Shown in pieces: positions 1 to 6,530 of a stretch of DNA of 64,000 nucleotides (positions are counted from its first letter, which is position 1; the number at the start of each line of letters is the position of its first letter). Under the pieces are notes generated by a model. It was not told where the DNA came from. It did no database searches and saw only the letters and a list, made by a program, of their open reading frames with translations. Made by a program: the position numbers and the translations under genes. This stretch comes from Vibrio tapetis subsp. quintayensis. GTDB lineage: Bacteria > Pseudomonadota > Gammaproteobacteria > Enterobacterales > Vibrionaceae. The DNA lies in NCBI RefSeq assembly GCF_030409945.1, contig NZ_JAUFQV010000023.1, forward strand, positions 1 to 64,000, in the 5' to 3' direction.

Positions 1-53
1 ACTTATGAGGTGATGATATCACCTCTAACTAGGTGGCCAAATTAACTATGCCA

Positions 54-143
54 CTACAATTCAATAATAGGTTCTTGCATATCAAGGTTATCGGGATCTT
101 TTACTTCAACAGAAAACGCATTGTCGCGATCATATTTTCTCAT
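54..143 (-). CDS. 29-aa cassette micro-ORF
   Basis: The ORF reads MRKYDRDNAFSVEVKD and ends EPIIEL. Its ATG is preceded by a GGAG ribosome binding site at good spacing, and it begins just beyond the 3' end of the attC site at 169-292, where the first gene of the next integron cassette is expected. No family is recognised. It is hydrophilic and acidic, with no membrane segment. A hairpin at 7-25 (GAGGTGAT/ATCACCTC arms) follows the stop codon and could end its transcript. It could be a real small cassette protein or simply an open stretch. Confidence 0.35.
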   Translation of the reverse strand: MRKYDRDNAFSVEVKDPDNLDMQEPIIEL

Positions 144-168
144 AGTTTCTCCGAAGCCTCTTTTTCAT

Positions 169-292
169 ATAACGCCTGCTTAAGGGGCAAGCAACGCTTC
201 ACTAAAATTTAAGTAATACACCGTAACCACATGAGTTAGCAATTAATATTGAACTCGCCCAGCGTTGGTTGTCCCACTTGAAGCGTTTGTTA
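169..292 (-). repeat. attC site (VCR-like integron recombination site)
   Basis: Read on the minus strand the site starts TAACAAACGCTTCAAG and ends CCTTAAGCAGGCGTTAT, which are the outer boxes of Vibrio cassette repeats. Its length of about 124 bp is typical of that class. Its first TAA is the stop codon of the gene at 290-799, as in many integron cassettes. The inner part contains GTGGGAC, CAACGC and the partner GCGTTG, which fold into the imperfect hairpin used by IntI. No integron integrase gene lies in the window, so the site is part of an array continuing to the left or an orphan cassette. Confidence 0.85.
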
Positions 293-799
293 TGTGTATT
301 TTTCCATCTCAACTTTTACTGACACCTTTAGTCCTGCCAACACTTCTTTAACCGCTTTTGTTGCGTCTCCATAAGATACATAAGTGCTTGGGTCTGATTT
401 ATTATTAAGCTCTAACATATCGAATTGATGATGAACTTTGTATATTGTCTTCTGCGTCAACTTTGAATCAAATGGGATGTTTGAAAAATACAATGATGAC
501 AGCATTTCGATTTTATCTGAGAGCTCTACGCTCTCCACCATCTTGTTAATGGTAATTTGATCTGATGGAGACTGCTGATAGAGACGCGAAAGAATATCAA
601 AGCAAAGCCTTTCGTATGCATAGATTGTAGTCGCAAACTCCTCCAGCTTAGAAACTCGAAGATTTCGTTTATCTTTTCGGGTACTAAACCACTGATTTAG
701 CAATAATAGAATCACCGCTAATGTTGTTGAAACTGCTATTGAAAACAACGTCGCCTGTTGAGACGATGATTCAAAAGTTTTACTAAACCATTCAAACAT
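290..799 (-). CDS. Integron-cassette membrane protein, unknown function
   Basis: The start is placed at the ATG giving MFEWFSKTFESSSQQ (169 aa). A longer reading frame to 880 exists but begins with a cysteine-rich stretch unlike a protein N-terminus. One clear membrane helix lies at about residues 17-36 (ATLFSIAVSTTLAVILLLLN), followed by a positively charged STRKDKR segment, suggesting a C-terminal cytoplasmic domain that looks mostly helical. The stop codon is the first triplet of the attC site, so this is a mobile gene cassette. The family is not recognised. Many cassette genes encode small single-pass proteins of this type with unknown roles, some in phage defence or toxin-antitoxin function. 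Confidence 0.7.
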   Translation of the reverse strand: MFEWFSKTFESSSQQATLFSIAVSTTLAVILLLLNQWFSTRKDKRNLRVSKLEEFATTIYAYERLCFDILSRLYQQSPSDQITINKMVESVELSDKIEMLSSLYFSNIPFDSKLTQKTIYKVHHQFDMLELNNKSDPSTYVSYGDATKAVKEVLAGLKVSVKVEMEKYT

Positions 800-1213
800 A
801 AAAATTAACTCGATCTTTACTAATACACATAACATTTTAATATCGTGCCAGCACGAATTTATGTATCCAACATATCTCAAGATATCCTATCTAACCAACT
901 GAAAATTATTCATATAATTAGTTTGAATCTAATTTCTAGTTGAAAACCGTGCAAGCACATATTGCTTCCAATTCAAGGCATGCTATCAATCAAAAACTTC
1001 CCTTTAGTTCTTAATTATTCAATAGCTTAGAAATAGTTGAACAACGTATTCGTGCGTGAGTGTGATTGAAGGTTAGTCTGTTGTGGATTAGAACATTTAG
1101 CTACATTGTTGGAGCTCTAGGCATGGGGGAAAGCAAGGCAAGTTGCAGGATTTCAAACTGAGTTCAATCCCTCTCTGGCTCATTTTGGGGCAGAAGTGTA
1201 TTAACAAACTAGC
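800..1213. other. AT-rich intergenic DNA, no gene seen
   Basis: This stretch separates the cassette gene from the inverted-repeat element. Neither strand carries a convincing ORF with a ribosome binding site. No RNA gene could be identified. Confidence 0.5.
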
Positions 1214-1395
1214 AGGGTCAGATCTTGCCTTTTGCCTATGATTCGTAAAGTCCTTACAATGTCGCTTCAAATCAAATATGTATTACCACACTTTGAAGTA
1301 ACCCTTTAAGTTATGGGAAAAATCGTGTCTCTGTCTATAAGAGCATCCGGAGTACTCGCTCTGTCTAGACTAGAAAAAGGCAAGATCTGATCCCT
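1214..1395. repeat. 182-bp element bounded by 20-bp inverted repeats (MITE/REP-like)
   Basis: The left end, AGGGTCAGATCTTGCCTTTT (1214-1233), matches the reverse complement of the right end (1376-1395) apart from one inserted A after AGGG and a base or two at the inner edge. There is no ORF inside. Ends of the GGGTCAGRTCTTGC type are, from memory, common around Y1/RAYT (IS200-like) transposase genes in Vibrio and Shewanella. This looks like a non-autonomous derivative. It ends 12 bp beyond the stop codon of the nuclease gene at 1408, so it could also act as that gene's terminator. Confidence 0.65.
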
Positions 1396-1407
1396 ATTTT
1401 TTGGGCG

Positions 1408-2289
1408 CTAAAAAAGATCTCTAAGACGAACAAAAGGCTTACCAGTCTCTGCTGCGCGACGTACCTTTTTAGATAATACCTCTTGCAACGAAAGCCTTTC
1501 TTGCAACATATTGCAAAGATCTAGACCGTCCATGCAAACTAAACTTTTCCCTTTGCCAAAAGCTAATAACCCCTCTTCGGAGAAGCCACAATCACTAATG
1601 AAAAGTCCCCTTGCCCATGAAGCTTTGTCTTCAACCTTTGCATTAAAAGAACGTAGATCTGCGGCATCAACAGGTTTACTGGTCCACTTAGCTTCTAAAA
1701 GATAAGTTTCGCCTGACATTTCAAAACTGCCATCAATCTGTTCCCCTATCAACCGAAATGAAGATCTACCATCTAAACCATTAGCATCAAATAATTCCTT
1801 TAAGAATTTCTCGAATGCATAGCCTCTAGCTTGCGGCTCCAAGCTGCTAACAGTAATTAGCTTGTTTAAAAATTCATCTGCTACGTGACTCGGTATGTTT
1901 GAAAAGCTTGTTCTCGTTGCTTTATAGTGAACACTTTCAGGAGCCTTTCCTCCTAGCTTTTCAATCAGCAAATAGAACTCAGATTTTGCCAGATCCATGG
2001 CCTCTTCTTGACCCGAACGACGACGTATAGCCTCACGGTAATCCCATAATGCGAGCAATACTTTTATAACCTCGTTAGTATTTGCCTGACGTAGATAACA
2101 ACGTAACCTTTTGGCTTTACTACCGCCATCTACGGCATAGCTAGGACTGTCGATATTAATACCTAGCTCTTCAATAAAGAATTCTGAGAATGTTCGATTC
2201 GAAAAATCAAGGACATACCCAGCCCCCATCTCGAATATTTCATCAAGTAACTTAACATCAACTGACTTTAGTTTTTTCTGTACTTCCAT
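1408..2289 (-). CDS. AbiJ-like N-terminal domain fused to Mrr-type PD-(D/E)XK nuclease
   Basis: This 293-aa protein has two parts. Residues ~10-95 (FEMGAGYVLDFSNRTFSEFF ... RLRCYLRQ) resemble an N-terminal domain found on abortive-infection and other defence proteins (AbiJ-NTD type, from memory). Residues ~155-260 look like a restriction-endonuclease-like fold: QARGYAFEKFLKELF as the first helix, then IDGSF and YLLEAKW, giving the catalytic D...ExK triad, followed by a helix and GLFISDCGFSEEG. No methyltransferase gene accompanies it, so it is more likely a stand-alone or type IV/abortive nuclease than a classical restriction enzyme. The ATG at 2289 is the natural start, with only a weak upstream GAG. 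It is an accessory gene, probably phage or plasmid defence. Confidence 0.7.
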   Translation of the reverse strand: MEVQKKLKSVDVKLLDEIFEMGAGYVLDFSNRTFSEFFIEELGINIDSPSYAVDGGSKAKRLRCYLRQANTNEVIKVLLALWDYREAIRRRSGQEEAMDLAKSEFYLLIEKLGGKAPESVHYKATRTSFSNIPSHVADEFLNKLITVSSLEPQARGYAFEKFLKELFDANGLDGRSSFRLIGEQIDGSFEMSGETYLLEAKWTSKPVDAADLRSFNAKVEDKASWARGLFISDCGFSEEGLLAFGKGKSLVCMDGLDLCNMLQERLSLQEVLSKKVRRAAETGKPFVRLRDLF

Positions 2290-2847
2290 ACTGATGACTC
2301 TGTTGAAAATTTGATTATATCGATGTAAGCCAAACGCTTACTAGACGGTTAAAAGGCGCTTTTCATCCTCCTATAATGCATTCTTTCTCTTGGGCATTCA
2401 ATTTTAAATCAACAGCTTAGCACTCGAATTGAGAAGTTAGTTTACTCTTTGAGAGAGAATTTCTGGATATGCTGAACTCGGATAACTTTTAGTATGGAAA
2501 ACGCACATTAACAAGGTGTGAATGAGTAAAAGCACTAACTGAAAATGGGGCAAAGATTTGTTAGCGATGATCGCGCTGAGAGGTTTCCGGACAGAAATCA
2601 TTTAAATTCGATCGCCTAAATACCAACCACTACATTAGTTTATGTGTGCTAACTTGCGACACCCACCCCCACCTTAAGTACGAAAGAGTTTCGCAATCTA
2701 CAGTCTCTAGCCACACCTTTAATTCCACCTAAATATCTGTGATAATTACAAAAATCTAGTTTTACTAAGGCTTGGGGAAAGTCCCAAAATAAATTGCTCA
2801 CCTACCAATTTGGGGCCTTGTAATTTGAGTAAAGGTACGAAGACAGT
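2290..2847. other. Intergenic region between divergent accessory genes
   Basis: This 558-bp region separates the divergent nuclease gene and the 379-aa gene and should hold both promoters. No convincing ORF, RNA gene or strong repeat was found. A short complementary pair (CTTGGGGAAAGTCCCAA) occurs near 2770 upstream of the plus-strand gene. Confidence 0.4.
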
Positions 2848-3987
2848 ATGGATAAGGACACAAACTTTTTTACGGCATCGCAAATAGCTAGGTCTATTTC
2901 GATTCCATTCGCTGATATAGAAGAGATGCTAGACCCCTACATATACTTCAAAGGCCTAATTTTTAAAGGTGACAAAATCAGTTATGTTGACGGTTATTTT
3001 ATAGTCAACAAAACTGAAGTCGTTGGTCCCAAATTTACCCTAGAGGAAATCGAAAGTGGCTATGCGATCTGTGATCCGGATATGCCAGTTTTTAATTTCG
3101 TAGTTGAGGTTAAAGGCACAAAATACAGCAATAACGAGGAATTAATTGGGAATGTTTACCTACTAAAAACTAAGACCGAGGTAGAAGATGAAGCGTTATT
3201 CTCATATGAACAGCTTTGCAAAATAGCATCAGAAATTGGATACCCTAAGCCAATCGAAAAACTTCAACTTCTCGCAAAAGACCATGCTTATGATGTGAAG
3301 GTTATCAACCAAAAAAGTAACTTTACTTTAAGTGCCGCCGCAAAAATAGCTGCGAATATTGAACCTACGACATCAATAGAAATGCCATCACAGAGGTACT
3401 CATACAATCACTACCTTGAACTATTAAGCGACTGTATAAAAGGAACAAATCAACATGGATTTAAATTGCATACAGTAGAGCTTTGGACATCATGTAATGA
3501 TGAGTTCGGTGAAAGGTATTCTAAAAATTACAAGAATGGAACGTTACTAAAACAGCGAGCAGTATTGGATTACGAGCTTACAATAATCTCAAAGCAAGAA
3601 TTTTTAAGATGGTCTGAATATCAAAGATTAGATATTGGTTTGGATTATCAACCTGAAAGCATAAGCAAGTCAGTTGAATTACTAGAGATGAGACTTTCTG
3701 AATCAGAAGAGGAAATTTCACGATTAAGAGATTTACTCATTAATGAAGATTCGATGACTCCAGAAACCACAAATAACTCATACCCGCCTGAATTACAAAT
3801 AGCTATTGATGCTTATGAAGAGCTATGTTTAAACGAAGCTACTCCTCCAACAAACAAAGTAATACAACACTGGCTGAAAGCAGAAAGCAAACAGAGAGGA
3901 ATCACCCACAAGGATGGTTCTGATCAAGTTCAGGGATTGAGCCAAGTAAAGCTAGAGCGAATAGCTTCAATGATCAAATCTAGGTAG
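2848..3987 (+). CDS. Conserved hypothetical protein with C-terminal YPPEL-type domain
   Basis: The protein is 379 aa and hydrophilic, with no signal peptide or membrane helix. The first ~150 residues look mixed alpha/beta. Residues ~270-302 (ESISKSVELLEMRLSESEEE) form a likely coiled coil. The last ~65 residues begin YPPELQIAIDAYEEL and end VKLERIASMIKSR. Similar C-terminal segments occur, from memory, on many uncharacterised proteobacterial proteins encoded on plasmids, prophages and islands. The function is unknown, and a DNA-associated role is only a guess. A weak ribosome binding site (AAAGG) precedes the ATG. A palindrome at 3996-4021 follows within 10 bp of the stop codon. Confidence 0.6.
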   Translation: MDKDTNFFTASQIARSISIPFADIEEMLDPYIYFKGLIFKGDKISYVDGYFIVNKTEVVGPKFTLEEIESGYAICDPDMPVFNFVVEVKGTKYSNNEELIGNVYLLKTKTEVEDEALFSYEQLCKIASEIGYPKPIEKLQLLAKDHAYDVKVINQKSNFTLSAAAKIAANIEPTTSIEMPSQRYSYNHYLELLSDCIKGTNQHGFKLHTVELWTSCNDEFGERYSKNYKNGTLLKQRAVLDYELTIISKQEFLRWSEYQRLDIGLDYQPESISKSVELLEMRLSESEEEISRLRDLLINEDSMTPETTNNSYPPELQIAIDAYEELCLNEATPPTNKVIQHWLKAESKQRGITHKDGSDQVQGLSQVKLERIASMIKSR

Positions 3988-3995
3988 GAGAAAAA

Positions 3996-4021
3996 CTAGG
4001 GGTAACCTAGGTAACCCCTAG
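3996..4021 (+). terminator. 26-bp near-perfect palindrome, probable terminator
   Basis: The arms CTAGGGGTAACCT / AGGTAACCCCTAG pair with a single A-A mismatch and are followed by CCTTTT. The position, 9 bp after a stop codon, fits a Rho-independent terminator. The GGTAACC core recurs at 4010 and 4031, so a protein-binding repeat is an alternative. Confidence 0.5.
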
Positions 4022-4109
4022 CCTTTTAACAGGTAACCCCACTTGCCTAACCTCCCCTCTAATAAGTTTTAATTTACCTAAATCGACCCACAACCGGCAA
4101 AGGTAACTT

Positions 4110-4208
4110 ATGATTGATTTGATAAAGGTTTTAGCCGATCTACCTACAGAAAACCTTCTGCTAATAACACTGATAATTTATATTCTCAGTGAACGGAAGA
4201 ACTCATAG
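4110..4208 (+). CDS. 32-aa putative small membrane protein
   Basis: The sequence begins MIDLIKVLADLPTENLLL and continues ITLIIYILSERKNS. It has a hydrophobic segment at residues ~16-26 followed by a charged tail, which is typical of single-pass micro-proteins. AAAGGTAACTT gives a plausible ribosome binding site (AGGT 7 nt before the ATG). It follows the 379-aa gene by about 120 bp. No family is recognised. Confidence 0.4.
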   Translation: MIDLIKVLADLPTENLLLITLIIYILSERKNS

Positions 4209-4279
4209 AACTGTAACCGTTGAGTCGTAAGAATCAACATATACGCAACGTAAAGTAGTAGCCTCTGTATTGGGGATAA

Positions 4280-4363
4280 ATGGTTAAAAGGATTGCTAGA
4301 TTCGTTATTTATGTATTAGCTCACGTATTGAAAATTTTCACTCACAAGAAGTTCGGCTTTTGA
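4280..4363 (+). CDS. 27-aa basic micro-ORF
   Basis: The peptide MVKRIARFVIYVLAHVLKIF plus HKKFGF is short, amphipathic and strongly basic. TTGGGG lies just before the ATG but is a poor Shine-Dalgarno match. A short cationic helix could be a membrane-acting type I toxin-like peptide, but no antitoxin RNA has been shown. The call rests on composition and position only. Confidence 0.25.
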   Translation: MVKRIARFVIYVLAHVLKIFTHKKFGF

Positions 4364-4518
4364 TTGACTGCAATCAACTGATTTATATAATGTGCAAATC
4401 AGTGCAGTCAGGTTGCCATCACCATTGCGACTGCTCGTAAACAAAATAGATGGCAAAGTCTGAACTCCTCTTCCTGACTCTTCATGAGACTGAGAGGAAC
4501 GTATTTGAGGAGTAGCCT

Positions 4519-4668
4519 ATGGTGAAACGAGATAATGCGGGTTCAGCATCCTTACCAAAGCTCATCACTGCTTTTGGGGGATTGTTTGTAATTTTGGTTG
4601 CAAGCTTTGAACCCGTTACAGCTTTTGTGTGTGCATTGAGTGCGACAGGATTTCTGTCACGCTTATAG
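4519..4668 (+). CDS. 49-aa putative small membrane protein
   Basis: The sequence runs MVKRDNAGSASLPKLITAFG then GLFVILVASFEPVTAFVCAL and ends SATGFLSRL. One hydrophobic segment spans residues ~18-30 and a second weaker one ~33-43, so a membrane hairpin is possible. A strong GAGGAG ribosome binding site (4507-4512) lies 6 nt before the ATG. An upstream CTCCTC at 4465-4470 could pair with that site and hide it. The family is unknown. Confidence 0.5.
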   Translation: MVKRDNAGSASLPKLITAFGGLFVILVASFEPVTAFVCALSATGFLSRL

Positions 4669-4682
4669 GGTTGGTAAGGTAA

Positions 4683-4712
4683 ACCCGCTCGCTAGCTCAA
4701 CAGCTAGCGGGT
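4683..4712. terminator. Hairpin between converging genes
   Basis: CGCTAGCT and AGCTAGCG arms pair perfectly around CAAC, with an outer ACC/GGT extension across a bulge. It lies between the 49-aa ORF (plus) and the gene ending at 4751 (minus). There is no good T-run on either side, so termination is inferred from position. Confidence 0.35.
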
Positions 4713-4750
4713 AGCCCTCTCCTTACTATACTTACTTAGACTTCCCTGAT

Positions 4751-5662
4751 TTACTCTAGATTTTTAGCCAGCAACAACATTAAACTTGCAAGTCGATGAA
4801 AGAGATATTCAATATGACTGCTATCAGTAAGTTTAATCTGGCTTATCTCTGAGTGACGAATGAAGAATGCGTTTCCTATATTTGTCAAAGCCTTAGCTTC
4901 TGCTTCTAGTTCTGCTCGAAAATCAGGGTCAGATGAACAGTTGTCTAGTAAGGTGGCCAATGATTGCTTTTTTCTTTTCTCTGGTTCAGCGACTGTCTTT
5001 ATGCGTTCAAAAGCGTCCCAAAGCTCTTTTAAAGCTTCATACCTAACTCGTACGTCAGTATTACAAATTTTTCTATTTGCATGCTCAAGTAGGTCATTTA
5101 GCTCCTGCTCAGATGTTTTCGGGGCTTGTTGAATAACAGAACTTAGAGCCCCACTCATAACCCTTTTAATTTGGCCGTCAGCTAGTAGTTCATAAGCCAA
5201 ACCATTTCGAGTGAAAATGGTATTAACCTTCTCTAAGAAATCGGCTCGTCCAGTTGTACGATCAAACGAATCTATATGGTGATGCCTATAGTACGAATGA
5301 TAACTTCCTTGTGTAGGCTTAGATACATTTGCGTAGCAAAACTGTACTAAATCTAGTGCGTCCAAATAGTTAGGAACAAACGGGACTTTTTTATGCGACC
5401 AACCATCAGGATTTTCGTCTTTTTCTGTAACAAGTGGGTATTCAATTCCCAATATTTCAGCTTTTAGAGCAAAGGTAAACCCTGTCTCATCAGTACCACA
5501 GCACCCTTGTCCATCAAGGCAAAGCTCTGGAAAATTTTCTCCAAAATATCCCGTATTGATTAGCTTTTGAATTAAAGCAACGAGCCCACACCAAACATTG
5601 TGCGGGATCTCATTGTTTGTTCGAGGCGCAGTACCTCTTTCTTGATCACTAAAGTACTTCAT
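4751..5662 (-). CDS. Uncharacterised 303-aa protein, last gene of three-gene cluster
   Basis: The protein begins MKYFSDQERGTAPRTNNEIP and is rich in conserved-looking blocks: a GYFGENFPELCLDG segment with GTDETGF, a KPTQGSYHSYYRHHHIDSFD block near residues 113-133, and a C-terminal helical part with LTNIGNAFFIRHSEISQ and a YLFHRLASLMLLLAKN end. The two histidine-rich motifs (YRHHH, IRHSE) could be catalytic. The C-terminal pattern recalls abortive-infection and HEPN-like domains, but this is a resemblance only. GAGG lies 6 nt before the ATG. It follows the 174-aa gene through a 27-nt spacer that starts like an attC box, so the genes are probably co-transcribed. Confidence 0.6.
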   Translation of the reverse strand: MKYFSDQERGTAPRTNNEIPHNVWCGLVALIQKLINTGYFGENFPELCLDGQGCCGTDETGFTFALKAEILGIEYPLVTEKDENPDGWSHKKVPFVPNYLDALDLVQFCYANVSKPTQGSYHSYYRHHHIDSFDRTTGRADFLEKVNTIFTRNGLAYELLADGQIKRVMSGALSSVIQQAPKTSEQELNDLLEHANRKICNTDVRVRYEALKELWDAFERIKTVAEPEKRKKQSLATLLDNCSSDPDFRAELEAEAKALTNIGNAFFIRHSEISQIKLTDSSHIEYLFHRLASLMLLLAKNLE

Positions 5663-5679
5663 AATTGCCTCAATTTAGT

Positions 5680-5692
5680 TGACGCCTTGTTA
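5680..5692 (-). repeat. Collapsed attC-like spacer (copy 2)
   Basis: The minus strand reads TAACAAGGCGTCA. Its TAA is the stop codon of the 174-aa gene. It differs from the copy at 6230-6242 by one base. See that entry for the interpretation. Confidence 0.45.
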
Positions 5693-6214
5693 GCTTTCAT
5701 TTTTCGATTGATCAATTAGATCATTTCTCCACTCTGAAACTAAGTCGGAAAGTGTTTTATAACCATATTCTGAGTCAATTAACCCCTGAAATTCATTTAT
5801 CAGAAATTCACAGTCCATTGAGAATGCTGTTAGAACACGTGTAGTGTAATTATCAGGCCAAGTATCGCTCCACTCATCTCGGTGCTTGAAATAATTGGCA
5901 GTACAATTAACCATCTCTATTAGAGAATAACCCTGAACTTTTACACGGTGATTTTGATATGCTTTTTCTTTGGTCAATTTATTGAGCCCTAAGCTGACTC
6001 GGATTTCGTTAATATCTCGTAAGCTACTGATGCAGTAAGCTTGAGCTGAAACAAGCAAAGAGCCGTAAAGAACTTCACCGTATTCGTTCATCCACACCCC
6101 ATCGAACCAAGGTTCAGTGCGGTTCCTCTCAAACAACTTTGCGATACCTGCTTGGATCGTTTCCTCTACATCGATTAATGGGCCAAGGCCATAGTCAACC
6201 TCAAAAATATTCAT
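5690..6214 (-). CDS. Uncharacterised 174-aa protein with NYFKHRDEW motif
   Basis: The protein begins MNIFEVDYGLGPLID and looks all-helical after residue 45. Features include YGSLLVSAQAYCISSLRDIN (~50-70) and CTANYFKHRDEW (~104-115). The NYFKHRDEW string with a preceding helix is a recurrent signature of a family of uncharacterised proteins. K-H-R-D in a helix bundle could mark a HEPN-like RNase centre, but the standard Rx4-6H spacing is not evident. The ribosome binding site AGGAGC is 6 nt before the ATG. It is the middle gene of a three-gene minus-strand cluster with short spacers on both sides. Confidence 0.6.
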   Translation of the reverse strand: MNIFEVDYGLGPLIDVEETIQAGIAKLFERNRTEPWFDGVWMNEYGEVLYGSLLVSAQAYCISSLRDINEIRVSLGLNKLTKEKAYQNHRVKVQGYSLIEMVNCTANYFKHRDEWSDTWPDNYTTRVLTAFSMDCEFLINEFQGLIDSEYGYKTLSDLVSEWRNDLIDQSKNES

Positions 6215-6229
6215 ATTGCTCCTGAATGC

Positions 6230-6242
6230 TAACGCCTTGTTA
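6230..6242 (-). repeat. Collapsed attC-like spacer (copy 1)
   Basis: The minus strand reads TAACAAGGCGTTA. The TAA is the stop codon of the 96-aa gene. It looks like the first box of an attC site (TAACAA) joined directly to the last box (GGCGTTA), with the ~100-bp hairpin between them lost. The next gene starts 16 nt later with its own ribosome binding site. Compare the full site at 169-292. Confidence 0.5.
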
Positions 6243-6530
6243 GATACTCTGGCTCAGTCCGATGTTACGCCTCAACACAGAACCAGACTTTATAAGGCTT
6301 TTCTTGGAAAGTAACTTAGGATGTAGTTGGTCTTCCAAATAGTCTGTAGGTAAACCCGTGTCTTCACGAACAACCCAAGAAGCATATGGTCGCTTTTCAC
6401 CTAAAAACTGCTGTCCAACAGAGCGAGGTAATACTCCCAACACCTCAGCAACAGCGCCATAAGTAGCACGCACTTCAATTTCATTTAGGTAATCCAGTAT
6501 TTTCAATACTACTTCTTCTTTTTCACTCAT
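6240..6530 (-). CDS. Small winged-helix / ATL-like DNA-binding protein
   Basis: The protein is 96 aa. Residues 8-45 (VLKILDYLNEIEVRATYGAV then AEVLGVLPRSVGQ) resemble the winged-helix DNA-binding part of O6-alkylguanine transferase-like proteins (usual motif TYGxVA...G.PR.VG). The alkyl-acceptor cysteine motif PCHRV is absent, so repair by alkyl transfer is not expected. Residues 46-96 (GEKRPYASWVVREDTGLPTD) form a second conserved-looking part. It is the first gene of the three-gene cluster and could be its regulator or DNA sensor. AGGCA before the ATG is a weak ribosome binding site. Confidence 0.6.
   Translation of the reverse strand: MSEKEEVVLKILDYLNEIEVRATYGAVAEVLGVLPRSVGQQFLGEKRPYASWVVREDTGLPTDYLEDQLHPKLLSKKSLIKSGSVLRRNIGLSQSI

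Noticed and set aside
1130..1200. tRNA-like 3' fragment (GAGTTCAATCCCTCTCTGGCTCA) as an island att site
   Set aside because: The T-arm stem does not pair and no anticodon or D arm can be found, so the resemblance is superficial.
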